Below, in pieces: positions 49,958-58,979 of a stretch of DNA of 64,000 bases. Each line of letters opens with the position of its first letter. Position 1 is the stretch's first letter. Below the pieces are notes generated by a model. The model was not told the origin of the DNA. It saw nothing but the letters and a program-made list of their open reading frames with translations, and searched no databases. The stretch comes from G963677445 sp963678275 (GTDB lineage Bacteria; Bacteroidota; Ignavibacteria; Ignavibacteriales; Melioribacteraceae). The translations under genes were made by a program, and so were the position numbers. Location: contig OY782765.1 of assembly GCA_963678275.1 (NCBI GenBank), positions 5,704,001 to 5,768,000 of the forward strand, in the 5' to 3' direction.

Positions 49958-51418
49958 ATGATAGATAAGTTTAAGCATATATTCAAACAATCCTTTGTTT
50001 ACAGCCTCTTTAATGTCGCCAACAAAATTGCGGGTATCATCCTTATACCCCTCTATACGGAATACCTGACAACAGAGCAATATGGTATTCTGGGCATCGC
50101 TGTAATAACCACCCAGATTTTATCGCAGGCGCTTGCTTTCGGGCAGGGACAGTCGCTGATAAGGCTCAGGAATGATAAGGAATATTCAGGCGATTTCCCC
50201 CGGGCCATTTTTAATCTGCTCCTTCTTGTATTAATTATAATATCGCTCTTTTCCGTAATTACCTGGTTGATTGATTATTATACTTCCGGTTTCGGCAATA
50301 TTTTCCCGGAAAACAGGGAGCTTATTCTTCTGCTTATCCCCCTCGTTTCATTTACAATATTGAATAATCTTTTGCTGAGTAAATTGAGAGCTGAGGAAAA
50401 GTCGGTTAAATTCACTTTTGTCAACCTGTTAAAGCTGATTCTAATAATTGGCATATCTGTTTATCTTCTTGTTTTTAAAGGAGGAGGAGTTGAAGAAATT
50501 CTTTATGCCCAGATTGCCGGTGAACTAATAATTACAATATTGCTTCTGCCCGGAATATTAATGGAGCTTAAACCGTCGCCTGATCTTTCTCTGCTGAAGG
50601 TCTCCCTTCTCTTCGGGCTTCCTCTTGTGGGCAGCACTCTTGCTTCAAATCTGCTTAATGGCAGCGACCGTTTTCTAATAGTCTATATGATGGGGAAATC
50701 GGCTGCCGGTATCTATGACTTGGGATACAGGGTGGCGGGACTGATTAATATGTTCATAATCATGCCTTTTAATCTTACCTTTGTGCCCTTTTCATTCAGG
50801 ATTTATAATGAACCTGAAGGCAAAAAATTTTTCGCCGAAATAATGACAGTATTCACTTTGTTTCTTTCATTTACAGCTATGATTGTCGGGATTTACGCTC
50901 CTGAAATTGTTCACCTGATCGCGTCAAAAGAGAACTATTACGTCGCGTCATCTATAGTGCCACTTGTTGTCTATTCATACATATTTGTCGGGATGAACAT
51001 AGTAGCTCTTTCAGGTATGCTGCTTACAGGAAATACCAAAGGAATAGCGGTTGTCACCTTTTTCGCGGCGGCATTTAATATCGGGCTGAATTTTCCCCTT
51101 ATAAATTACCTCGGTATTAATGGAGCGGCCCTTAGCACAATTATCTCATTTATCCTTCTTTATTTTCTTACCCTTAGGTATTCAAATAAATATTATCGTA
51201 TAAAATATGAACACCGTTCATTATTTATCATAATTATTTCTTCCGGAATGCTTTGTTTTCTTTTTTATTATTTTCTGCCGGAGCTGAATTTTATCAATAT
51301 TCTTCTCAAGCTGTTATCGGCTCCCCTTTTTGCGGGATTGATGATCTTTACCGGTGTTGTTCCGCCTGAAAAAATTAAAAAAACTCTGCTAATTCTTATC
51401 AGATCACGAAAAAAATAA
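49958..51418 (+). CDS. Polysaccharide flippase (Wzx-like)
   Basis: About 486 residues with roughly fourteen transmembrane segments, for example SVITWLIDYYTSGF, LILIIGISVYLLVF and SGMLCFLFYYFLPEL. The N-terminus (SFVYSLFNVANKIAGIILIPLYTEYLTTEQYGILGIAVI) is typical of O-antigen and teichoic acid exporters of the MOP superfamily. It flips lipid-linked sugar units across the inner membrane. The start is the ATG at 49958 (a TTG at 49949 is also in frame). A glycosyltransferase gene begins 4 bp after its stop. Confidence 0.9.
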   Translation: MIDKFKHIFKQSFVYSLFNVANKIAGIILIPLYTEYLTTEQYGILGIAVITTQILSQALAFGQGQSLIRLRNDKEYSGDFPRAIFNLLLLVLIIISLFSVITWLIDYYTSGFGNIFPENRELILLLIPLVSFTILNNLLLSKLRAEEKSVKFTFVNLLKLILIIGISVYLLVFKGGGVEEILYAQIAGELIITILLLPGILMELKPSPDLSLLKVSLLFGLPLVGSTLASNLLNGSDRFLIVYMMGKSAAGIYDLGYRVAGLINMFIIMPFNLTFVPFSFRIYNEPEGKKFFAEIMTVFTLFLSFTAMIVGIYAPEIVHLIASKENYYVASSIVPLVVYSYIFVGMNIVALSGMLLTGNTKGIAVVTFFAAAFNIGLNFPLINYLGINGAALSTIISFILLYFLTLRYSNKYYRIKYEHRSLFIIIISSGMLCFLFYYFLPELNFINILLKLLSAPLFAGLMIFTGVVPPEKIKKTLLILIRSRKK

Positions 51419-51422
51419 GACT

Positions 51423-52568
51423 ATGTCGCGATTACGGTTATTAAAGTCATCAGAATTTTATAAAAAGTACCTGCTTCATTATTATAAAATGAATGAAGAA
51501 ATGAAGCTTGCTGACTATAAAACCCAGCATGAGTCGCTGATGTTCCATAGTTTCGGGTGGTCCGATTTCTGGAAAACACATCTGGAGGCATCCGGCAATT
51601 TTGAGGTTATCGAAACCATAATGAATAACCGGTTTATCCAGGAAAAGTGGCTGGAAGAACAGGGGATTAAAAAGAGCGGATTAAGTTTTGAGGATATGAT
51701 CGAGGAGCAGATAAGATATTATGAGCCGGACCTGTGGTTTGCTCATAGTTTTATGATAAGTCCCGGGTTCAGGATTAGGATGAAGAAAAAATATCCTTTT
51801 CTGAAAAAGGTCATCTTCTATGACGGGCAGCTTCTGCATGATGAAAACTATCTGCAGGGTTGCGATCTGGTGTTAAGTTGTGTTGAGGATACACTCGATT
51901 ATTACAAATCGAAGGGGTTTGACACTTACTTTATGCCATACGCTTTTGATGAAAAAATCATGGAGAGGGCGGGGAAACTGGAGAGAATTTATCCTGTATC
52001 ATTTGTCGGATCATTTTTCCCTTTCAGGGGAATTCACAGCAAAAGGCTTGAGTTTGTTTATCAGCTCACGAGGAAGGAAAAAATTGATCTTTGGGCCCCC
52101 GATATTCTTGGAAGAGGTAAATCGGCTGTATACAACATATCAAAACTGCTTTCTAAAGGGCAGTTCAAAGAATTCCGGTACGCCATGAAACTTGAGAAGG
52201 AAAGGAACGGCACAGTTTTCGGGCTTGATATGTTCAGGATATTCCTCAGTTCAGGTATTACTCTCAATTTCCACGGCGATATTGTGCATAAGGCCGCAAA
52301 TATCAGGTTATTTGAAGCGACAGGTTCGGGAGCGCTGCTGCTAACTGACTGGAAAGATAATCTCAACGAATTTTTTGAGCCTGGAAAAGAGGTCGTTACT
52401 TTCAGATCGCTTGATGAATGTATTGAAAAAATAAACTATTACCGTGAGAATGAAAAAGAAAGGGAATTAATTGCCCGGGCGGGACAGAAAAAAACTCTGG
52501 AAAATTACAGCTATTCGAGGCTTCTTTCCAAATTCGGGGATTTCCTTGCGGGGTATGCAGGAAATTGA
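51423..52568 (+). CDS. CgeB-like glycosyltransferase
   Basis: A 381-residue protein with a GT-B-like C-terminal half: PVSFVGSFFPFRGIHSKRLEFVYQLTRK, then GITLNFHGDIVHKAANIRLFEATGSGALLLTDWKDNLNEFFEPGKEVVTF and YRENEKERELIARAGQKKTLENYSY. This is the pattern of spore-maturation CgeB and Glyco_trans_1_2 domains. The N-terminal half (HSFGWSDFWKTHLEASGNFEVI) is the acceptor domain. It is co-transcribed with the flippase, so it probably builds the exported glycan. Confidence 0.8.
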   Translation: MSRLRLLKSSEFYKKYLLHYYKMNEEMKLADYKTQHESLMFHSFGWSDFWKTHLEASGNFEVIETIMNNRFIQEKWLEEQGIKKSGLSFEDMIEEQIRYYEPDLWFAHSFMISPGFRIRMKKKYPFLKKVIFYDGQLLHDENYLQGCDLVLSCVEDTLDYYKSKGFDTYFMPYAFDEKIMERAGKLERIYPVSFVGSFFPFRGIHSKRLEFVYQLTRKEKIDLWAPDILGRGKSAVYNISKLLSKGQFKEFRYAMKLEKERNGTVFGLDMFRIFLSSGITLNFHGDIVHKAANIRLFEATGSGALLLTDWKDNLNEFFEPGKEVVTFRSLDECIEKINYYRENEKERELIARAGQKKTLENYSYSRLLSKFGDFLAGYAGN

Positions 52569-52698
52569 GTAATTGATAAATAAGGGGAGAAAGCTGAGTA
52601 CCAGACAAAATAGAAAAAATGAGGCGGATAGGGAATCGCCCGGGTAACCAATTTATAAATTAGTAATTTAATAACAATCGTAATAAAAAGAGGAAAAG

Positions 52699-53547
52699 AT
52701 GAGATCAAAAATTATTGTTTTTTTGTCGCTTTCATTAATAACTTTTTCAATTCTCTTCGCCGGGGAAGGAGAAACTAAAAAGAACCTGATTATTGAATTT
52801 TTAAAAGTGTCGAAATTTGGGCAAATCACGAAAGATATGCCGGAATCATTTTTATCTGAGATAAATGAACAATTTGTTCAATATGGACTTAGTTCGTTCA
52901 ATCAGAAAGAATATGAAATTGCCGGTGATTCGGTTTATAAAATTGCGGTGAATGAATTTGATTGTTTTTCCGGGGATGAACTTAACACCCTTAACAGTTT
53001 TTTCAGCTCCCCGCTTGGGGAAAAAATTGTTGAAATTGAATCGGGGGAGCAGGATATGGCTGAATCGGAGAATATTCCGGATGAAAAGAAAAAACTGATT
53101 ACCGAGCTGATTGAAATAACAAAGGTAGAAGAATATGGTGACATGATTTTTCAGTCGATGGCCAGGCAGATTATTGAAATCACCTCTGTGGAAATGATGA
53201 AAAAGAGAGGGAAAACAGGGAAAGAGATATCAGAGCTTATGAAAAGTGAAAAATATAAAGATAAAATGGAAAAAACCTATTCCAGAATGGTTGAACAGGG
53301 ATTTTTTACAAACGATTTTGATATAGATAAGTATTACGGCAGCTATAGTTTTCTGGACGAATCGGAATTAAATCAATATGTGATTTTCTTAAAATCAGAT
53401 GTTGGCAAGAAGTATATTAGCGCGAATAAAGGTATGTTTACCGGCGCTGTTAATTATTTAACTTCCCTGATTGGTGAAAAAATCGCCTCTTCGCTTCAAT
53501 CTTTCTCTGAAGAGGAGTTAAAAGAAAAATTGAAAAAAGAGGAATAA
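52699..53547 (+). CDS. Exported DUF2059-family protein with two repeats
   Basis: A 282-residue secreted protein; MRSKIIVFLSLSLITFSILFAG is the signal peptide and AAAAGAGGAAAAG the ribosome site. The mature part contains the DUF2059 pattern twice: LIIEFLKVSKFGQITKDM up to FSGDELNTLNSFFSSPLGEKIVEI, and LITELIEITKVEEYGDMI up to LDESELNQYVIFLKSDVGKKYISANKGMF. Most relatives have one. The function is unknown; a periplasmic role is likely. Confidence 0.75.
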   Translation: MRSKIIVFLSLSLITFSILFAGEGETKKNLIIEFLKVSKFGQITKDMPESFLSEINEQFVQYGLSSFNQKEYEIAGDSVYKIAVNEFDCFSGDELNTLNSFFSSPLGEKIVEIESGEQDMAESENIPDEKKKLITELIEITKVEEYGDMIFQSMARQIIEITSVEMMKKRGKTGKEISELMKSEKYKDKMEKTYSRMVEQGFFTNDFDIDKYYGSYSFLDESELNQYVIFLKSDVGKKYISANKGMFTGAVNYLTSLIGEKIASSLQSFSEEELKEKLKKEE

Positions 53548-53609
53548 TTCTTAGCTCCGGTTTGCAAGGAGAATTTCGACGGGATTCTTTTATCAGGGCA
53601 GGTGCGACA

Positions 53610-53660
53610 ATATTGGTAGAAAAGAGAAAAACACTATATACGATGTGCCGTCAGGTACAC
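53610..53660. repeat. Right-half remnant of the MITE-like element
   Basis: TATTGGTAGAAAAG leads to TGTGCCGTCAGGTACAC, the right half of the element at 12072 and 24878. Its left half is missing. Confidence 0.7.
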
Positions 53661-53998
53661 AATTTATCCTGCCTGTATTAAAAATGGAATATAACACCGG
53701 GTTGTTCACAAATCCAATCCGTTCATTTCTAAACCCTGAATATTCCATTAGCAGTGAAATTCAAAGCAAAATGGCAAATTTTCAATTAACAATTATTAAT
53801 GTACAATTGAAAAGACAATTGATAAATATTCCATGAGCTCAAAATTTTTTCGCGAAACGGTGATTTTTTTGATGCGTAATTTTCTCGCTGAAAAACCCGA
53901 CAAAAGAACCTTGTTTATTAATCTCAGAACTCCTGATCCCGGTTTTAAAAAACAATAACTTACATGGATTTATTCGCAAAATAAAATCGCGGGAAAGA

Positions 53999-54110
53999 AG
54001 TCTGTAGGAGAGTCCCTTCAGGGACGACAGATAATAGCACCGCAATTCATTGTGGGGTAAATAGGTGACATACAATCACAAAAAGTCCCGTCAGTGACGA
54101 CAGAGACAAC
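53999..54110. repeat. GTCCC/CAATTCATTGTG repeat, copy 2
   Basis: GTCCCTTCAGGGAC, then AATAGCACCGCAATTCATTG and AAAAGTCCCGTCAGTGACGAC. It contains the same pieces as 14456-14577. Confidence 0.6.
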
Positions 54111-54209
54111 TTTTCATTCTTTACAATGGAACACCTATTTTATTGTTCGATCAAGAATGAGAAAGACTATTTATATTGAGAGCCGGGGATATAATAATTC
54201 GCGTTAAAC

Positions 54210-54249
54210 TTCCGCGATTTCATTTTGCGAGAGGTAAGGAGTTCTGAAT
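54210..54249. repeat. 40 bp repeat also found next to the NADAR cassette
   Basis: Identical to 30269-30308. On the minus strand it reads FRTPYLSQNEIAE in both places. Confidence 0.8.
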
Positions 54250-54252
54250 CTT

Positions 54253-54510
54253 TTAACCTTCCAGGCAACAAGACTATGTTTGATAGAAGAAACCAGTCAT
54301 TTTATTACGAATATTTTGAATTCACTCCGGATAATAAACATCTCAAGGTAGATCAAACCCCTCCCGTCCTCCCCTTAAAATCTTAAGGAGAGGGGATTTC
54401 GATCTTTCACTATTGAAGAGTTTTTACAAGGTGATAATTTTAGTTGTTGCTGCAAAATTTGAAAATAGATATTATTCCCAAATGGGAACTCCATAGTAGC
54501 CGGGATTAAA
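54253..54510. repeat. Diverged dispersed repeat, copy 2
   Basis: Copy of 18526-18805, sharing AACCTTCCAGGCAACAAG, the CTCCCCTTAAAATCTTAAGG hairpin and TAGTAGCCGGG. Confidence 0.65.
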
Positions 54511-54593
54511 TTATAAAGCATTCAGCCTTATAAATCCCGTCGAAATCCAAATCGGTTTTTATCTCACGCAAAGGCGCGGAGGCGCAAAGAAAA

Positions 54594-54745
54594 GAAACCT
54601 TATTCTTTGTTTTTTAACCTCAGTAGCAGAGAATTCCCCTCACAGAATAATTAACCTTATTGCCTTTTTATTTTTCTGCATCGGTACTAAAAAATCAGAG
54701 TAAGAGTATGATGGCCGGGTTGGGTGACGGCGGAGGGGGTGTTCA
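54594..54745. repeat. Composite AACCTTATTCTTTG module
   Basis: AACCTTATTCTTTG, CTCAGTAGCAGAG, AACCTTATTGCC and AAAAAATCAGAGTAAGAGTA, followed by GGGTTGGGTGACGGCGG. It matches the start of the 62892-63960 units. A partial copy follows at 54897-54990. Confidence 0.7.
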
Positions 54746-55058
54746 TTTTCCCTGAGGGCAGGATTTTAATTAACAATTAATAATGAATAATGAACAATTA
54801 AAAAGAGGACCGCGGATATCTCTGATTTCGTGGATTTAGGCGGGGAAAAGGCCACAAAATCACTAAAACACTAAATGTCACAAAGAAGCTTTTAAGAACC
54901 TTATGCTTTATTATTTCAACCTTAGTAGCCAGGGATTCCCCTCCCAAAAATTTAACCTTATTGCCTTAATATTTCCTGTGGATTTCGCTGATAATCGTAG
55001 AAAAAAACAGGATTACCATGATCAGAATGATGGTCAGGAGATTTTAAGACAACATAAG

Positions 55059-55135
55059 CCGGTGGTTGAGCGGATCGAAACCAGCGGCGGTAGCTTCGAC
55101 TCCGCTCAGCTAACGGACAGGTTCAGTGTTTCTGG
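55059..55135. repeat. TCGACTCCGCTCAGC hairpin module
   Basis: GGTGGTTGAGCGGATCGAAA, then CCAGCGGCGGTAGCTTCGAC and TCCGCTCAGCTA. The same module occurs at about 11990, 44240, 59640, 63147 and 63584. Confidence 0.75.
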
Positions 55136-55177
55136 CTTTGCCAGTCTATGGGATTAGAGGATTTCATGATTATCTTT

Positions 55178-55207
55178 CGGTATCGGTATCGGTATCGGTA
55201 TCGGTAT
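55178..55207. repeat. CGGTAT hexamer array, 5 copies
   Basis: Five tandem copies, the reverse complement of the unit at 39023-39080. Confidence 0.9.
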
Positions 55208-55292
55208 TGCTTTAAAAGATCAGGGAAAGAGAAATTCGTAAGAAGTTAAATTCTACGCAAAATGGCAAAATTTTATCGTACTTATGGAACAG

Positions 55293-55367
55293 GTACTCGT
55301 AATCGTCCTCGTTCTCGAATAACCTGGGCGTCTTGAAAAGAGGAGCACGAATTACGAGAACAAGTAC
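55293..55367. repeat. Hexamer-grained inverted repeat, copy 2
   Basis: GTACTCGTAATCGTCCTCG and ACGAGAACAAGTAC flank AATAACCTGGGCGT. It is related to 1277-1358. Confidence 0.7.
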
Positions 55368-55631
55368 GATTCTTTCTTCGGATTCAATTTTTTCTGGTTT
55401 GCCGGTTTATGATTATATCGGGATATTGGGTCATAAAAGGACAACAGGAAAACTGCCTGGAACAAAAAACAGCATATTACAGGCCTCCTGACATCAGAAA
55501 CATAAAGTATTGAAATAAAACAACATAGATTTTTTATTGCGTATATACGTATGCGACTGTTATTAGAAATTCTGTTAAAAAGAATTGCGTTTATAAGTTC
55601 CCTTTGCGTGAAATAATTTGAAATTTACCTC

Positions 55632-55730
55632 AGCTGGTAAAGCGAGAACCAATGGGGATTGTCATTAATCTTACCAAATATATTTTATAAGAGATGCCCT
55701 TACTTTTTGTCTTGACACAAAAAGTAACTC
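55632..55730. repeat. TTACTTTTTGT hairpin repeat, copy 2
   Basis: The core TTACTTTTTGTCTTGACACA, then AAAAGTAA, forms a perfect hairpin (55700-55727). It is homologous to 28972-29070. Confidence 0.7.
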
Positions 55731-56200
55731 TCCTTCGGCGAGCAGGCAAAAAAAGTCAAGACTGCAAAAAAATAAGCTAAAAATCAATTCACTCCACTAA
55801 AATGAAAGAACTCGGCACATAAAAAGATATGTGCCTCAAACAGCTTTCCTTTTTTAACGCTCCGTTCATTTGATTTTTTTAACGCTTATTTTTTTGAGGT
55901 CGCTTTAAAAGATAAAAACAATATTGAGAGAGGATAACGAAATATTCTTACTGTTATTATTCTGCCAGTTAATGGAAGAAGATGATAAAATAGTTGCATT
56001 TCAATATACGTGATGTCAGGAGCCCTGTATTAACTGCCGGTGAGTGGTAGGATAGCTGTTTATCTGAAACGAAGTAAAAAGTTCTTCATTTCTATTAGTA
56101 GATGTATTATTTTTGTGGCGAAAATTTTATGAACAAATAAAAGGCAAAAAATGTCCGATTCGAAAGAACCTGGCGCGCGTTTACAAAATAAAAATACTAT

Positions 56201-56269
56201 TATAATCCTTCCACGGTAACAAACCTCCGCAATTTCATTGGTTGTTCTCCGTGGTGTAAAAGAACGGAG
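56201..56269 (+). promoter_or_regulatory. Candidate leader switch upstream of mgtE
   Basis: TATAAT (56201-56206) with TTTACA upstream could be the promoter. Two mutually exclusive hairpins follow: CCACGG (56211-56216) with CCGTGG (56249-56254) plus inner pairs of AACAAACC with GGTTGTT, or CTCCGT (56247-56252) with ACGGAG (56264-56269), which would hide the ribosome site CGGAG. Forming the first hairpin would free translation. It does not match a known magnesium riboswitch that I recognise. Confidence 0.4.
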
Positions 56270-56275
56270 TAACCA

Positions 56276-57655
56276 GTGAAAAATTTAATTATTCTTCCCG
56301 AAATTAAAGAAATCATTGAAGCACAGAACCGGGATTTATTCAGGGAAGTATGCCTTAACAGTCATCCTGCTGAGATAGCCGATCTGCTTTCCCATCTCGA
56401 TCCCGGTGAGGCATGGGACCTAATAGAAAAACTGGACCCTGCTGCCAGATCAGAAATATTCAGTCACCTGGTATTGCCATTTCAGATTGAAATAACGGAA
56501 ATTACAGACCGGAAAAAACTTGCCGGGCTGCTCACAGAGCTGCCGGCTGATGACAGGGTTGATCTGTTTAAAAAATTTCCGCCGGAGAAACAGGAATTTA
56601 TTCTTCCCGCTCTCGCGCAGGCTGAAAGAGAGGACATAAGAAGACTCACCTCATATCCTGAGGGCAGTGCGGGTTCGGTAATGACTTCAGAATATGTATC
56701 TCTTCCTGAGAATATCAGTGTGAGGGAAGCTATCAACAGACTGCGGCTTCAGGCTCCCAAAAAAGAGACAATTATCTATAGTTACATTATCAATTCTTCA
56801 AGAGAGCTGATTGGATTTGTATCCCTTACTGATCTTATCATGGCGGCGCCTGATTCTATTCTGAAAGATATAATGAAAGAGGAGGTGATATTTGCCACAG
56901 TGGAAGAGGATCAGGAAACAGCCGCGAGGAAAATACAGAAATATGATCTTATCGCCATTCCGGTCGTAAACGGGAACAATATTCTTGTAGGGATCATTAC
57001 CCATGATGACGCTCTTGATATTATTACACAGGAACAGACAGAGGACTTTGAAAAAATAATGGCTATCACCGGCGCGCATGAGCCGGGTGTTTACATGAAA
57101 ACATCACCCCTGATTCATTTTAAAAACCGGGCTATATGGATCATTAGTCTCGCGGCGCTGGGACTTATCTCGGGACTTATTATTCACAGTTTTGAATCAA
57201 CTTTAACGGGAATGATGATCCTGGCGCTATATATGCCAATGATTGCCGATACAGGAGGGAATACCGGGAGTCAGTCGGCTACAGTCATTGTAAGAGCGAT
57301 AGCTCTTGGCGAGGTAACATTCAGTGATACATTCAGGGTGTTGTGGAAAGAATTGAGAATTTCCCTCCTTCTCGCGCTTGCTCTCGGAATTCTTTCATGG
57401 CTTAAGGTTCTCTTTTTATCACACTGGACAGTTATTCCTGCCGGATTCACTTTAGAAAAAATAGGGTTTGTAATAGCCCTGGCCCTCTCGCTTCAGGTGG
57501 TGACAGCGACAATGGCCGGAGCATTGTTGCCGCTGCTCGCGTCAAAATTTAAGTTTGACCCGGCAATTGTGGCAAGTCCCGCCCTTACAACTGTGGTGGA
57601 TATAACAGGTCTTCTGATTTATTTTACAACAGCGAAGCTGCTTCTGAATATATAA
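56276..57655 (+). CDS. mgtE: Magnesium transporter MgtE
   Basis: A 459-residue inner-membrane Mg2+ channel. The GTG start at 56276 has CGGAG six bases upstream. The cytoplasmic N domain spans residues 1-135 (HPAEIADLLSHLDPGEAWDLIEKLDP). It is followed by two CBS domains (MTSEYVSLPENISVREAI, and MKEEVIFATVEEDQETAARKI), the connecting helix, and five transmembrane helices with the pore motif MPMIADTGGNTGSQSATVIVRA. Gating by cytoplasmic Mg2+ is known for the family. A sialidase-like gene follows 52 bp downstream. Confidence 0.96.
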   Translation: MKNLIILPEIKEIIEAQNRDLFREVCLNSHPAEIADLLSHLDPGEAWDLIEKLDPAARSEIFSHLVLPFQIEITEITDRKKLAGLLTELPADDRVDLFKKFPPEKQEFILPALAQAEREDIRRLTSYPEGSAGSVMTSEYVSLPENISVREAINRLRLQAPKKETIIYSYIINSSRELIGFVSLTDLIMAAPDSILKDIMKEEVIFATVEEDQETAARKIQKYDLIAIPVVNGNNILVGIITHDDALDIITQEQTEDFEKIMAITGAHEPGVYMKTSPLIHFKNRAIWIISLAALGLISGLIIHSFESTLTGMMILALYMPMIADTGGNTGSQSATVIVRAIALGEVTFSDTFRVLWKELRISLLLALALGILSWLKVLFLSHWTVIPAGFTLEKIGFVIALALSLQVVTATMAGALLPLLASKFKFDPAIVASPALTTVVDITGLLIYFTTAKLLLNI

Positions 57656-57707
57656 AAGAAGGTTTTGTTATATTGTTCTTCCGATAAATTATTGAGAAAG
57701 AATTATA

Positions 57708-58883
57708 ATGAAAAGAGAAAATTTTTTTTCCAGGTTCGCGGTCCTTACGGTAATTTTGTTTTTAATCATTTCATGCTCCCGGAAGAATGAAGCTCCATTC
57801 TTTGTGAAAGATAATTTATTTGATTACCGGGAACCGAATACCCTGGGTTTAGAAAGGGTTCCTGGTAGTGAAACATTTACTGTTTTTAAACCGGAAGAAA
57901 ACTCGGATAAATATTCCCACGGAGCGGTAATTATTTCCTTTAAAAATGAGTATTTTGTGCAGTGGCAAAGTTCAGATGTTGATGAGGATGCTCCGGACAC
58001 GAAGGTGGTTTACAGCCGAAGTCCTGATCTGAAGAAGTGGTCGGTGCCCTGTGTTATTTCAGAAGCGCGGGAGAAGGGAGTCAGCACGAGCGGGGGGTGG
58101 TGGAGCGACGGTAATACATTAATCGCGTATATAAATGTGTGGCCTGAACAGGAGCCAAAAGGAGGATACACAGACTTTAGAACCAGTGAAGATGGAATTA
58201 ACTGGAGCGGTCAGGAGTCTCTTCTCAGATGGGATGGAAGACCGGTAAACGGAATTATCGAGCAGGATACACGCGCGTTGCCCGGCGGAAGGATAATAAC
58301 CTCGGTGCATGAGCAGCCAGGGCTGGTGGTCTCACCATATTATACGGATAATCCGGGAGGAACAAATGGCTGGCGGAAAGGGAAAATGGAAAACCTTCCT
58401 TTTAATGGTCACGTGAGCAGGGAGCTTGAACCATCCTGGTTTTTGCGCGGCGATGGAAAGATTGTGATGATTTTCAGGGATCAGAAAAGCTCATTCAGTA
58501 AACTTGCTTCCATGAGTGATGATCGGGGAGAAACATGGTCGGTTCCTGTATTAACCAATATGCCCGACTCGCGGTCAAAGCAGTGTGCGGGAAACCTGTT
58601 CGACGGCACAGCTTTTATGATAAACAATCCGAATAATAACAAAAGCCGAATCCCGCTGGTGATAACTTTAAGCCGGGATGGAAAATATTTCAACCGGGCT
58701 TATCTCCTTCGCGGAGGGGGTGATGATCTTCAGCCGATGCGGTTTGAGGGAAAGTATAAAAGGGAAGGATACAGTTACCCGAAAGCCTGTGTCGGCAAAG
58801 AATATTTATATGTCGCATACGCGACGAACAAAGAAGATGTTGAAATTACCAGAATTCCGGTTAAAGCATTGATAGCGGATTAG
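57708..58883 (+). CDS. Sialidase/BNR-like lipoprotein
   Basis: A 391-residue lipoprotein with lipobox FLIISC followed by SRK. The six-bladed propeller contains Asp-box-type motifs (RTSEDGINWSGQ, SMSDDRGETWSVPV) and an Arg-rich active-site-like region (IIEQDTRALPGGRIITSVHEQPG, FRDQKSS). It resembles exo-alpha-sialidases and related BNR-repeat hydrolases. Three Arg residues that bind carboxylate in true sialidases could not all be assigned, so its substrate is uncertain. Confidence 0.75.
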   Translation: MKRENFFSRFAVLTVILFLIISCSRKNEAPFFVKDNLFDYREPNTLGLERVPGSETFTVFKPEENSDKYSHGAVIISFKNEYFVQWQSSDVDEDAPDTKVVYSRSPDLKKWSVPCVISEAREKGVSTSGGWWSDGNTLIAYINVWPEQEPKGGYTDFRTSEDGINWSGQESLLRWDGRPVNGIIEQDTRALPGGRIITSVHEQPGLVVSPYYTDNPGGTNGWRKGKMENLPFNGHVSRELEPSWFLRGDGKIVMIFRDQKSSFSKLASMSDDRGETWSVPVLTNMPDSRSKQCAGNLFDGTAFMINNPNNNKSRIPLVITLSRDGKYFNRAYLLRGGGDDLQPMRFEGKYKREGYSYPKACVGKEYLYVAYATNKEDVEITRIPVKALIAD

Positions 58884-58979
58884 ACCGGTTAAAACGAAGT
58901 GTGGTTTCTTCCGCAAATTATCATTATTTTGAAATTATGATATTTTAACAGTTAATTGTAATTGATCCGGAACAGGTAT

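Larger units (their letters stand above)
53548..56200. other. Long repeat-filled intergenic region
   Basis: About 2.65 kb without a supported gene; the frame at 54903-55157 crosses repeat modules. It holds the remnants and modules listed separately (53610-53660, 53999-54110, 54210-54249, 54253-54510, 54594-54745, 55059-55135, 55178-55207, 55293-55367, 55632-55730). From 55740 to 56200 I see only AT-rich sequence with weak hairpins. Confidence 0.65.

Noticed and set aside
54195..54215. GTTTAACGCG on the minus strand as a second attC R'' box
   Set aside because: No matching L or R' arm was found downstream, so it is not a supported recombination site.
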